The notes under the pieces were generated by a model. That model had not been told where the DNA came from. It saw only the letters and a program-made list of their open reading frames with translations, and did not search any database. Shown here in pieces: positions 1-5,906 of a stretch of DNA of 5,906 nt; position 1 is the first letter of the stretch; every line of letters begins with the position of its first letter. The DNA is from Acidobacteria bacterium CG_4_9_14_3_um_filter_49_7. Its GTDB lineage: Bacteria; Acidobacteriota; Holophagae; Thermotomaculales; Thermotomaculaceae. Made by a program: the position numbers and the translations under genes. The stretch lies in contig PFTO01000214.1 in assembly GCA_002789615.1 (NCBI GenBank), positions 1 through 5,906 of the forward strand, read 5' to 3'.

Positions 1-1507
1 CATGGAAGTGAAAGGTGGCTTCGTGCTGGTATCTGCAGATGATCCCGGCATGCATTCTTCGCAGAATGAACAGGACAACCGAAACTATGCAAAATTTGCA
101 AAGATTCCGGTTCTGGATCCCAGCGATTCGGCTGAAGCAAAGGATTTTGTCGGCAAAGCCTTTGACATCTCAGAAACCTTTCACGCTCCGGTTATACTTC
201 GAACCACAACCCGGACATCTCACGGCAAAGGACTCGTCCAGTTGGGAGATCCGATGGAGCGTAAAGTTGCCGGATTTGAAAAGAACTTTGAAAAACTGGT
301 GGTTCTGCCCATGAATGCCCGTAAACTCCGGGTTGATGCAGAAGCCCGCCTTCGCAAACTGGAAGCCTTTGCGGAAGAAACCGACCTGAATTTTGAGGAA
401 GAGGGAGAAGGCCGCATTGCATTCATCACCACTGGTATTGCCCATGTGCATCTGAAAGAAATTTTGCCTTCTGCACCAATCCTGAAAATTGGTATGCCCT
501 ACCCTCTTCCCATGAAGAAGATACAGAATTTCGTGTCCCGGTTCGACAGGGTGATTGTAGTTGAAGAGCTGGATCCCTTTGTGCAGGAGCAGATTCTTGC
601 CGCCGGTATTCATGTGGAAGGAAAAAACCTGATTCCGGGTATCTGGGAGCTGAATCCAGAGATAATCCGTGACGTTCTTGAAAAAGAAGGAATAATCCCT
701 GAAAAGAAGCGCCACAAAACCGTAAAAGCCGATGCTATACCCAGGCCACCGGTCTTCTGCCCCGGCTGCCCCCACCTGGGAATATTCCATGCATTGAAAA
801 AGGCGAAGGCGCAGATTGTTACAGGGGATATCGGTTGCTACACCCTTGCCGCCATCCCACCCTTCAATAGCATGGACACCTGCGTATGTATGGGTGCCTC
901 AATCGGAAATGCGATCGGCATTGAGAAAGCTACGGGCTCAGGTATCGGGATCGCTGCCGTGATTGGCGATTCCACTTTTACTCACTCCGGTCTCACCGGC
1001 CTGGTAGACGCCATTATGAACAACAGCCATATAACCATTGTAATTTCAGACAACAGCATCACGGCAATGACGGGCGGTCAGCCCAACCCCCGGACCGGCT
1101 GGGATCTTCACCGGCAGCCGAATGCAAAAATGGACTTTGAAATTGTAGCCCGTGCAATGGGGGCTGAACATGTGTACCCTGTTGACCCCACAAATATGGC
1201 TCAAACATTTGATGTAGTAAAACGGGAACTGGAAGCCGACCATCTGTCGGTGATTATCAGTCAGGCTCCCTGCGTGCTCTATCCGAAGAAAGTAGAACGG
1301 GATAAGTTCTTCACTTTTCTGAACAACTGTACTGCATGTTCGATGTGCTCCAGAATTAATTGCCAGGCCATTACCCGGTCCGGTGAATTGACGGAAAAGG
1401 GCCGCAATAAGTGGCATATCAGTGAAGATCTCTGTACCGGTTGCGGGCTCTGCATCCAGATGTGCAAGTTTGATGCAATCCGCCCAATTTCCAGGAAGGG
1501 AGAATAA
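1..1507 (+). CDS. iorA: Indolepyruvate:ferredoxin oxidoreductase, alpha subunit (5' end outside window)
   Basis: Large subunit of the thiamine-diphosphate and Fe-S enzyme that converts aryl-pyruvates (indolepyruvate, phenylpyruvate) plus CoA to aryl-acetyl-CoA, CO2 and reduced ferredoxin; cytoplasmic. Numbering from the Met at base 2, the 501 visible residues show the end of the pyrimidine-binding domain (ADDPGMHSSQNEQDNR, 12-27), a middle domain, the FCPGCPHLG motif (252-260), GDIGCYTL (275-282), and the TPP/Mg signature GDS (322-324) to NN (340-341). Two C-terminal [4Fe-4S] motifs follow: C443-x2-C-x2-C-x4-C454 and C478-x2-C-x2-C-x3-C488. Family members are usually about 580-610 residues, and the opening TPP-domain residues are absent, so roughly 90-110 residues lie upstream; the ATG at base 2 is internal. 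It is followed immediately by iorB. Substrate range (aromatic 2-oxo acids) is inferred from the family. Confidence 0.95.
   Translation, partial: MEVKGGFVLVSADDPGMHSSQNEQDNRNYAKFAKIPVLDPSDSAEAKDFVGKAFDISETFHAPVILRTTTRTSHGKGLVQLGDPMERKVAGFEKNFEKLVVLPMNARKLRVDAEARLRKLEAFAEETDLNFEEEGEGRIAFITTGIAHVHLKEILPSAPILKIGMPYPLPMKKIQNFVSRFDRVIVVEELDPFVQEQILAAGIHVEGKNLIPGIWELNPEIIRDVLEKEGIIPEKKRHKTVKADAIPRPPVFCPGCPHLGIFHALKKAKAQIVTGDIGCYTLAAIPPFNSMDTCVCMGASIGNAIGIEKATGSGIGIAAVIGDSTFTHSGLTGLVDAIMNNSHITIVISDNSITAMTGGQPNPRTGWDLHRQPNAKMDFEIVARAMGAEHVYPVDPTNMAQTFDVVKRELEADHLSVIISQAPCVLYPKKVERDKFFTFLNNCTACSMCSRINCQAITRSGELTEKGRNKWHISEDLCTGCGLCIQMCKFDAIRPISRKGE
1493..1502 (+). promoter_or_regulatory. Shine-Dalgarno site setting the iorB start
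   Basis: The purine-rich AGGAAGGGAG lies within the last codons of iorA and ends 6 nt before the ATG at 1509. The same reading frame is open upstream to an ATG at 1422, but that would add 29 residues encoded inside the iorA ferredoxin domain, before the conserved N-terminal NILLVGVGGQG strand. The 1509 start is therefore chosen. Confidence 0.8.
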
Positions 1508-1508
1508 T

Positions 1509-2084
1509 ATGACAAATACGAATATTCTTCTGGTTGGCGTAGGCGGCCAGGGTATTCTGCTGGCCAGCGAAGTAATGAGTGAAGTGTTCCGTCGAGCCGG
1601 TTTTGATGTAAAGAAAAGCGAAGTTCACGGAATGGCCCAGCGGGGCGGGGTCGTTTCATCCCATGTTCGGTTTGGGGAAAAGGTTTATTCCCCGATGATC
1701 GAGGAAGGGGACGCGGATATCATGCTGTCTTTTGAACTGATGGAAGCCCTCCGCTGGGAACATTACCTGAAACCGGACGCCTTCCTTGCCACCTCAAATG
1801 TGCGGATGGTACCTCCAATCTGCAACAGCGGCACGATAATTTACCCCGATGACACTTGTGAACAACTGAAAAAGGTGCATCCTCAGGCCCGGGTCCTGGA
1901 TATTGAGAATACACTTCAGGAAGTGGGCAATTCAAAGGTAACAAACGTGATTATGCTGGGTGTCCTGTCCACCATTTTGAAAATCGCAGAAAATGACTGG
2001 CTGGATGTCGTAAAAGAGGCGGTGCCACCAAAGTTGATTGACGTCAACGTGAAAGCGTTTACGGCAGGCCGCGCGTTCCTTTAG
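1509..2084 (+). CDS. iorB: Indolepyruvate:ferredoxin oxidoreductase, beta subunit
   Basis: Small subunit of the same enzyme, belonging to the pyruvate/ketoisovalerate oxidoreductase gamma-type family; it contributes the CoA-handling part of the complex by family analogy. The 191-residue length is normal. Visible motifs are the glycine-rich GVGGQGILLAS (10-20), the family hallmark EVHGMAQRGG (38-47), and NVIMLGVLS (146-154). It contains no Fe-S motif; both ferredoxin clusters are on IorA. The ATG is one base after the iorA TAA, so the two are co-transcribed and probably translationally coupled, as expected for a 1:1 complex. The gene looks intact. Confidence 0.95.
   Translation: MTNTNILLVGVGGQGILLASEVMSEVFRRAGFDVKKSEVHGMAQRGGVVSSHVRFGEKVYSPMIEEGDADIMLSFELMEALRWEHYLKPDAFLATSNVRMVPPICNSGTIIYPDDTCEQLKKVHPQARVLDIENTLQEVGNSKVTNVIMLGVLSTILKIAENDWLDVVKEAVPPKLIDVNVKAFTAGRAFL
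2034..2047 (+). promoter_or_regulatory. Possible Crp/Fnr-type binding site
   Basis: TTGATtgacGTCAA matches the FNR consensus TTGAT-N4-ATCAA at 9 of 10 defined positions. It lies in the last codons of iorB, 72 bp upstream of the start of a Crp/Fnr-family regulator whose recognition helix has the E-x-x-S-R pattern (ETFSR) that reads TTGAT half-sites in E. coli FNR. Against it, the site is inside coding sequence for a plausible IorB C-terminus (KLIDVNVK), and I see no good -10 element downstream, so it may be chance. Confidence 0.25.
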
Positions 2085-2119
2085 GTCTGAAACTGTTTTG
2101 AAATGGAGGACAACCCCCC

Positions 2120-2782
2120 ATGCAACTGAATGATGCTCTGGATATTTTTCTCAACAGCTTTATCGGTCGCAATGATCCCGAGCTCAGGGACTCACTGTCC
2201 ACTATCACATTCGTGTCGGAGAAACATAAAAAGGACATCCTCTTCCTTGAGGGTGAAGAGGGAGATACAATTTACTATCTCATTTCCGGAATTGTCAAAC
2301 TCTCTCGAACCAACCCGGAGGGAAAAGAAGCTGTGGTTCATTTTGTCCATTCCGGAGAAATGTTCGCAGAAATTCTATTTTACACTGAGAGTCGATATCC
2401 AGTTACTGCAACTGTCCTGGATAACGCTGTTCTCCTTGGAATTTCGGCCGGGAAAATGGCCCGGCTCCTGGAAACATCACCTGGCTTTTCCATGCGACTC
2501 ATCGGCCTTCTGGCCAGGCGTCTTCAATATTTTGTCACAATGATTGAAGAACTTGTCACTTCAGATGTCCGGCAGCGATTCATCGCCTACCTGGTTCATC
2601 TTTCTGAGGATCGGAACAACACACGCTTTCGTCTACCCGTTCCAAAGGGAGAACTGGCTGCCCTTCTGGGGACCACACCGGAGACATTTTCCAGGTTGCT
2701 CCATCAATTGGACAGCGAGGGTGTAGTTAAAATTCATGGCAGGGAAATCACGTTATTGAAAGTCCCGTCTCAGGAAACATAA
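2120..2782 (+). CDS. Crp/Fnr-family transcriptional regulator
   Basis: DNA-binding regulator of 220 residues, a usual length for the family. Residues about 20-130 form the cyclic-nucleotide-binding-type beta-barrel (DILFLEGEEGDTIYYLISGIVKL region, then GEMFAE at 79-84). A dimerisation helix follows at about 125-150. The C-terminal winged helix has PKGELAALLGTTPETFSRLL (175-194), with recognition helix ETFSR (188-192). There are no cysteines, so an FNR-type Fe-S oxygen sensor is excluded. The Arg-Ser pair that holds cAMP phosphate in CRP is not at its place; the segment reads TESRYPVTA (89-97). Its ligand is therefore unknown. GGAGGA at 2105-2110 precedes the ATG by 9 nt. The gene is 35 bp after iorB on the same strand and ends just before the shared terminator, so it is probably co-transcribed with iorAB and may control it. 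It should not be named crp or fnr. Confidence 0.92.
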   Translation: MQLNDALDIFLNSFIGRNDPELRDSLSTITFVSEKHKKDILFLEGEEGDTIYYLISGIVKLSRTNPEGKEAVVHFVHSGEMFAEILFYTESRYPVTATVLDNAVLLGISAGKMARLLETSPGFSMRLIGLLARRLQYFVTMIEELVTSDVRQRFIAYLVHLSEDRNNTRFRLPVPKGELAALLGTTPETFSRLLHQLDSEGVVKIHGREITLLKVPSQET

Positions 2783-2800
2783 TTGACCCGCAGAGACAAA

Positions 2801-2829
2801 AAAAGGGGAAGCTTTCGCTTCCCCCTTTT
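2801..2829. terminator. Bidirectional rho-independent terminator
   Basis: An 8-bp GC-rich stem (GGGGAAGC at 2805-2812 with GCTTCCCC at 2817-2824) encloses a 4-nt loop. Read on the - strand the loop is GAAA, a stable GNRA tetraloop, and the stem is followed by seven T (A run at 2798-2804), a textbook terminator for etfBA 24 nt after the etfA stop. Read on the + strand the stem, with one bulged C, is followed by TTTT and a T-rich stretch to about 2849, ending the iorAB-regulator unit. It lies in the 65-bp gap between the two convergent stops. Confidence 0.9.
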
Positions 2830-2847
2830 CTATTTCTGTTCTTTTAT

Positions 2848-3807
2848 TTACGCAAGTTTTTTCAACTCTTCCGTCAATGCGGGAATGATCTTGAAAAGAT
2901 CCCCGACAATTCCGAGGGATGCAATATTGAAAATCGGAGCGTCTTCATCCTTGTTTATCGCAATAATGAACTTGGAGGACCCCATTCCGGCAATATGTTG
3001 AATCGCTCCGGAGATGCCACAAGCAATGTAGACAACTGGAGAAACGACCTTTCCGGTCTGGCCGACCTGATGGGAATGTTCAATCCATCCTGCATCTACT
3101 GCAGCACGGGATGCTCCAACTGCGCCACCAAGGAGTCGTGCAACTTCCTCAATAAGTGGAAAGTTCTCGGGCCCTTTCAATCCGCGTCCACCAGAAACTA
3201 TAATTGCAGCCTCTCCCAGTTCCACTTTTCCACCCTCTTTCAGTTCAGTGGAAACCACCATGCCTTTCGGAGAAATTCCCGCAGCATCTACTTTTGTTAC
3301 TTCCGGGGCTGAAGAATTTTCTTCCAGAGGAAACACGTTGCTGCGAAGGGTTACCATCTGAATGTCCGATTTGAATTTCACTGTCGCTAAGGCTTTGCCG
3401 GAATAAACGGGCTTGATCGCCACCAGCTTTCCATCGGCCACGTCCAGGCCCGTGATGTCAGAAACCAACCCGGCTTCAACCCTGGCCGCCACACGGGGAG
3501 ACACATCCACACCCATTGTTGTTGCAGGGAACAGAATCACGGTTGCGCCTTGTTCCTTTGCCACATTGGCGGTTGCTTCAGCAAAGCCATCGGCAGAATA
3601 TTGATCCAAAGAAGCCCCTTCCATTACAAAAACCTTGTCCGGGCCGAACTTCTTTACTTCATCTACTGCCTGATCCGCCCCCTTTCCCATCAATAGCGCC
3701 GCAACCGGCACAGACAGTTTGGACGAGAGTCTTTTCCCTTCACTCACCGCTTCTTTCGAGGCTTTTTTCAAAACGCCATCTCTTTGTTCTGCAAATACGA
3801 GTATCAT
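2848..3807 (-). CDS. etfA: Electron transfer flavoprotein, alpha subunit
   Basis: FAD-carrying subunit of the soluble heterodimer that accepts electrons from acyl-CoA dehydrogenases and related flavoenzymes and passes them to a quinone reductase or another acceptor. The length of 319 residues is typical. The N-terminal domain (1 to about 190) has the ETF fold start MILVFAEQ and LFPATTMGVDVSPRVAARV (92-110). The C-terminal FAD domain shows VSGGRGL (204-210), GASRAAVDAGW (231-241), QVGQTGKVVSP (247-257), CGISGAIQHIAGM (263-275) and INKDEDAPIF (284-293), the standard FAD-binding set, all intact. The ATG is preceded by TAAGGAG, in which the etfB stop codon and the Shine-Dalgarno site overlap, 7 nt before the start. 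It is the second gene of the etfBA operon and ends 24 nt before a strong terminator. Confidence 0.96.
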   Translation of the reverse strand: MILVFAEQRDGVLKKASKEAVSEGKRLSSKLSVPVAALLMGKGADQAVDEVKKFGPDKVFVMEGASLDQYSADGFAEATANVAKEQGATVILFPATTMGVDVSPRVAARVEAGLVSDITGLDVADGKLVAIKPVYSGKALATVKFKSDIQMVTLRSNVFPLEENSSAPEVTKVDAAGISPKGMVVSTELKEGGKVELGEAAIIVSGGRGLKGPENFPLIEEVARLLGGAVGASRAAVDAGWIEHSHQVGQTGKVVSPVVYIACGISGAIQHIAGMGSSKFIIAINKDEDAPIFNIASLGIVGDLFKIIPALTEELKKLA

Positions 3808-3818
3808 AATTTCTCTCC

Positions 3819-4604
3819 TTACAGCGCTTTGGCTTCGTTTTTCAGGAAGGCGACGATTTCTTTCGCGGCAACTTCCGGTTCCACTTCAAGCTTCTTACCA
3901 GCTTCCCGTGCAGGCGGCAATTCCAGGCTTGCAAATTCAGTCCTGCTACCCGCAGCGCCCACTTCATCCGCAGACAGGCCCAGATCTGCCACTGTCAGCT
4001 TTTCAATGGGTTTACGTTTGGCCTGCATAATACCGCGGAGTGCCGGATACCGAGGTTCGTTGAGGCCCTTCTGGGCCACAACCACAGCCGGCAGGGAGAC
4101 CTCCACAGTTTCTCGGCCGCCCTCAATTTCCCGCTCACCCTTGATTTTGTCTCCATCAACTTCAAGCTTGACACACATCCCGATGTGACCAAAACCCGCC
4201 ATTTCCGCAACCATCTGGCCGACTTGAGTATTGTCTGTGCCAACACCCTGTTTCCCGAAGAAAACGAGATCCGGATTCAACTTCTTTACCACAGCGGCCA
4301 GCGCTTTTGCCGTGGCAAAAGAATCAGCCCCCTCAAAGGCACCATCTTCCAGATGAACTGCTTTGTCACAACCCATCGCGAGAGCTGTTCTGAGCGCCGC
4401 TTCTCCACGGTTCGGTCCCATAGTGGCAACTGTAATTTCACCGCCGAGAGCTTCCTTGCGAAGCAGTGCTTCTTCAATAGCAATCTCGTCGTAGGGGCTG
4501 ACAATGAAGTTCACGCCATCTTCAACGATAGACTTCCCGTCCCCGGCAATCTGGATTTTGGTTTCCGTGTCGGGAACCTGTTTAACAAAAACTAAAAAAT
4601 TCAT
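3819..4604 (-). CDS. etfB: Electron transfer flavoprotein, beta subunit
   Basis: Partner of EtfA in the soluble electron-transfer flavoprotein; it binds AMP or, in bifurcating versions, a second FAD. The protein has 261 residues from the ATG at 4604. It shows the family start NFLVFVKQVPDTE (2-14), VSPYDEIAIEEAL (35-47), a nucleotide-loop region GKQGVGTDNTQVGQMVAE (117-134), and the ETF-beta signature from about 159 to 196 (EIEGGRETVEVSLPAVV, then PRYP and IMQAKRKP). The Q-x-G-Q-M form of the loop is closer, in my reading, to ordinary (AMP-containing) ETF than to the bifurcating Q-x-G-P form, but this is tentative. An upstream in-frame GTG at 4616 would put the GGAGG Shine-Dalgarno inside the gene, so ATG 4604 is preferred. 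It has its own promoter and lies 11 bp before etfA. Confidence 0.96.
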   Translation of the reverse strand: MNFLVFVKQVPDTETKIQIAGDGKSIVEDGVNFIVSPYDEIAIEEALLRKEALGGEITVATMGPNRGEAALRTALAMGCDKAVHLEDGAFEGADSFATAKALAAVVKKLNPDLVFFGKQGVGTDNTQVGQMVAEMAGFGHIGMCVKLEVDGDKIKGEREIEGGRETVEVSLPAVVVAQKGLNEPRYPALRGIMQAKRKPIEKLTVADLGLSADEVGAAGSRTEFASLELPPAREAGKKLEVEPEVAAKEIVAFLKNEAKAL

Positions 4605-4609
4605 GCTTT

Positions 4610-4614
4610 CCTCC
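4610..4614 (-). promoter_or_regulatory. Shine-Dalgarno site setting the etfB start
   Basis: GGAGG on the - strand ends 5 nt before the ATG at 4604. It overlaps the competing GTG at 4616, which therefore cannot be its start codon and has no ribosome site of its own. Confidence 0.85.
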
Positions 4615-4636
4615 ACATCGTGTTGTAGATCTCTTA

Positions 4637-4665
4637 ATTTTAGACGAGAAATCAGATCCAGTCAA
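4637..4665 (-). promoter_or_regulatory. Sigma70-like promoter of etfBA
   Basis: On the - strand TTGACT (4665-4660) and TAAAAT (4642-4637) are separated by exactly 17 bp, each hexamer differing from consensus at one position. It lies in the 80-bp gap between folP and etfB. The predicted transcription start is near 4630, giving a short leader of about 25 nt. This means etfBA can be expressed separately from ftsH-folP. Confidence 0.75.
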
Positions 4666-4673
4666 GCGTAAAA

Positions 4674-4691
4674 TGAATGAATGCTCATTCA
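4674..4691. promoter_or_regulatory. FadR (YsiA)-like TetR-family operator upstream of etfBA
   Basis: TGAATGA-ATGC-TCATTCA is a perfect inverted repeat with 7-bp arms and a 4-bp centre. It matches the B. subtilis FadR box as I recall it (WTGAATGAMTANTCATTCAW) except for one spacer base and one flanking base. It overlaps the folP stop codon and ends 8 bp upstream of the etfBA -35 box. In Bacillus this repressor controls fatty-acid-degradation genes including etfB-etfA and is released by long-chain acyl-CoA, so the context fits. No TetR gene is in the window. A weak RNA hairpin is the alternative, but the arms have only two G/C pairs. Confidence 0.55.
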
Positions 4692-5545
4692 GACAAGAGG
4701 TCCCACATTCTCAATGCCTGTCTGGTATCAGAAACATCATGAACACGGATTACCCCAGCACCCTTCAAGGCGGAAAACAAGGCAATGGCTATACTCGGAG
4801 CCAACCTGGCCCCCAATTCAAGACCAAGTAATCGACCAATCATGCTCTTCCTTGATGCACCAACCATAAGCGGATAGCCCAGCATTTTCAGTTCATTCAG
4901 ACTCCGTAAAAGCGCAATGTTGTGATTGTCATTCTTCCCGAATCCAATTCCGGGGTCTACAACAATCTTATCGGCACGAACCCCACACCCTGTTGCAAGC
5001 TCTGCCCTTTCCTGGAGAAAATCTCTCACTTCTCCGACTACATCTGTGTAACTCGGATTCATCTGCATATTCCCTGGACTACCCTGCATATGCATACCCA
5101 GGTATCCCACATCACTTTTTGAAACAATTGAGAACATTGAGGTGTCAAATCTTCCGAAAGAAATGTCGTTTACGATTTCAGCGCCCGCGTCTATTGCCTC
5201 TTTCGCAACCCTGCTTTTACATGTATCTACTGAAATGGGGATGTCCGTTTCCTTTTTCAATCTTGCAATAACTGGAATCACCCGGCGAAGCTCTTCTTCC
5301 ATTGTCACCGGCTCCGCGCCCGGACGTGAAGACTCCCCTCCTATATCAAGGATGTCAGCGCCTTCTTCAGCCAGTTTTACCCCATGGGTAATCGCAGCAT
5401 CTGTCTGTCTGTATTGTCCACCGTCAAAGAAGGAATCGGGCGTTACGTTTACAATGCCCATTACAAGAGGCAATGCACCCCTGTGGCAAATGCCAAAGGG
5501 GTGTCTTTCTTTTTCATTTTGAAGATTTACATTCAGATCAGGCAT
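4685..5545 (-). CDS. folP: Dihydropteroate synthase
   Basis: Condenses p-aminobenzoate with dihydropterin pyrophosphate to give dihydropteroate in folate synthesis; cytoplasmic TIM barrel and the sulfonamide target. It has 286 residues, a normal length. All family loops are present: MGIVNVTPDSFFDGG (29-43), DIGGESSRPGA (67-77), ISVDTCKSRVA (104-114), IVNDISFGRF (124-133), MHMQGSPGNM (151-160), DPGIGFGKNDNHN (197-209), GASRKSMIG (229-237) and RVHDV (267-271). The Phe of DSF and the Pro of SSRPGA, positions associated with sulfonamide resistance when altered, are unchanged, so nothing here suggests a resistant sul-type enzyme. The ATG directly follows the ftsH TAA with no bases between, and GAGG lies 5 nt upstream within the end of ftsH, which indicates translational coupling. 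Confidence 0.96.
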   Translation of the reverse strand: MPDLNVNLQNEKERHPFGICHRGALPLVMGIVNVTPDSFFDGGQYRQTDAAITHGVKLAEEGADILDIGGESSRPGAEPVTMEEELRRVIPVIARLKKETDIPISVDTCKSRVAKEAIDAGAEIVNDISFGRFDTSMFSIVSKSDVGYLGMHMQGSPGNMQMNPSYTDVVGEVRDFLQERAELATGCGVRADKIVVDPGIGFGKNDNHNIALLRSLNELKMLGYPLMVGASRKSMIGRLLGLELGARLAPSIAIALFSALKGAGVIRVHDVSDTRQALRMWDLLSE

Positions 5546-5906
5546 TTATGCCTCTTCTGTGGTACTTTCCCCGTCTGTATCTCTTACCGGTTTTTTTCCC
5601 TTCACAATTTCCTCCACTTCATCAGCAGTAAGCACTTCCTTTTCGTAGAGGGTTTCCGCCAACTTGATAAATTTCTCCCGATTTTCATCCAGAATCTTTG
5701 AGGCTGTTTCATATCCATTTCGAATGAATTCCGAAATGGTATCATCGATCCGTTGGGCTGTTCTTTCAGAATAGTTGTTGTGCCGGACCAGATCTTTTCC
5801 AAGAAAAATTTCATCTTCAGCAACGCCGAGGTTCCACGGACCCAGATCGCTCATGCCCCACTTGCACACCATTTTGCGAACCAGATCAGTTGCGACCTCA
5901 ATATCA
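5546..5906 (-). CDS. ftsH: ATP-dependent zinc metalloprotease FtsH, C-terminal end (5' part outside window)
   Basis: Membrane-anchored AAA+ protease that degrades misfolded or short-lived membrane and cytosolic proteins. Only the last 119 residues are visible; the reading frame runs off the window edge, so the internal ATG at 5872 is not a start. The visible part is the end of the M41 peptidase domain: DIEVATDLVRKMV, then KWGMSDLGP, then FLGKDL and NYSERTAQRIDD. The first complete codon is the Asp of the family (S/N)DIE motif, which in known FtsH structures is the third zinc ligand. The HExxH motif, AAA module and membrane segments lie outside. A helical stretch with LTADEVEEIV follows, then a short acidic tail. 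The ftsH-folP order is also found in E. coli. Confidence 0.95.
   Translation of the reverse strand, partial: DIEVATDLVRKMVCKWGMSDLGPWNLGVAEDEIFLGKDLVRHNNYSERTAQRIDDTISEFIRNGYETASKILDENREKFIKLAETLYEKEVLTADEVEEIVKGKKPVRDTDGESTTEEA

Noticed and set aside
50..80. Inverted repeat CATTC-TTCGCA-GAATG inside iorA
   Set aside because: It is explained by the strongly conserved HSSQNE coding sequence and is not followed by a T run.
170..790. Long - strand open frame opposite iorA
   Set aside because: No recognisable motif and it lies wholly opposite a clearly conserved coding region; it is a shadow frame. The same applies to the frames opposite etfA, etfB and folP.
965..1024. TPP motif beginning GDS rather than GDG
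   Set aside because: GDS is the normal form in IorA-type enzymes, so it is not a lesion.
1422..1508. Upstream in-frame ATG that would lengthen iorB by 29 residues
   Set aside because: It lies within the coding sequence for the second IorA Fe-S motif in another frame, adds residues before the conserved N-terminal strand, and a good Shine-Dalgarno site points to 1509.
4605..4616. GTG start for etfB at 4616
   Set aside because: The GTG overlaps the GGAGG Shine-Dalgarno and would add four residues before the conserved MNFLVFVKQ start.
4674..4691. Terminator for ftsH-folP formed by the 7-bp inverted repeat
   Set aside because: The stem has only two G/C pairs and is followed on the - strand by just four T, too weak for an intrinsic terminator; the operator reading fits better.
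1..5906. Mobile element, CRISPR, tRNA or phage content
   Set aside because: No transposase, integrase, array of repeats, tRNA-like fold or terminal repeat was seen; every sizeable stretch is explained by conserved metabolic genes.

Overview
The window is ordinary bacterial chromosome carrying core and energy-metabolism genes. It shows no mobile element, CRISPR array, rRNA or tRNA. Coding density is high and the genes have clear Shine-Dalgarno sites and normal stops. GC looks close to 50% by eye (not computed). The gene content (indolepyruvate:ferredoxin oxidoreductase, electron-transfer flavoprotein, a Crp/Fnr-type regulator) suggests an anaerobe or facultative organism that degrades amino acids and probably fatty or acyl-CoA compounds. 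The phylum cannot be fixed from this sequence alone.

Layout: two transcription units converge on a shared terminator at about 2801-2829. On the + strand (1-2782) are the 3' part of iorA, then iorB one base after it, then a cysteine-free Crp/Fnr-family regulator 35 bp further on. On the - strand, read from right to left, are the C-terminal end of ftsH (cut by the window edge), folP starting directly on the ftsH stop codon, an 80-bp gap with a good sigma70-like promoter, then etfB and etfA 11 bp apart.

How the genes work together: IorA and IorB form one enzyme that oxidatively decarboxylates aryl-pyruvates from aromatic amino acids to aryl-acetyl-CoA and reduces ferredoxin. EtfB and EtfA form the flavoprotein that takes electrons from acyl-CoA dehydrogenases. 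FtsH (membrane protease) and FolP (dihydropteroate synthase) are housekeeping genes in an arrangement also seen in E. coli and not obviously tied to the rest. The most interesting regulatory signal is a perfect 7-4-7 inverted repeat at 4674-4691. It overlaps the folP stop codon, sits just upstream of the etfBA -35 box, and closely resembles the operator of the Bacillus TetR-type fatty-acid repressor FadR (YsiA). This suggests that etfBA belongs to a fatty-acid-degradation regulon. I found no evidence of a wholly new system in this window.
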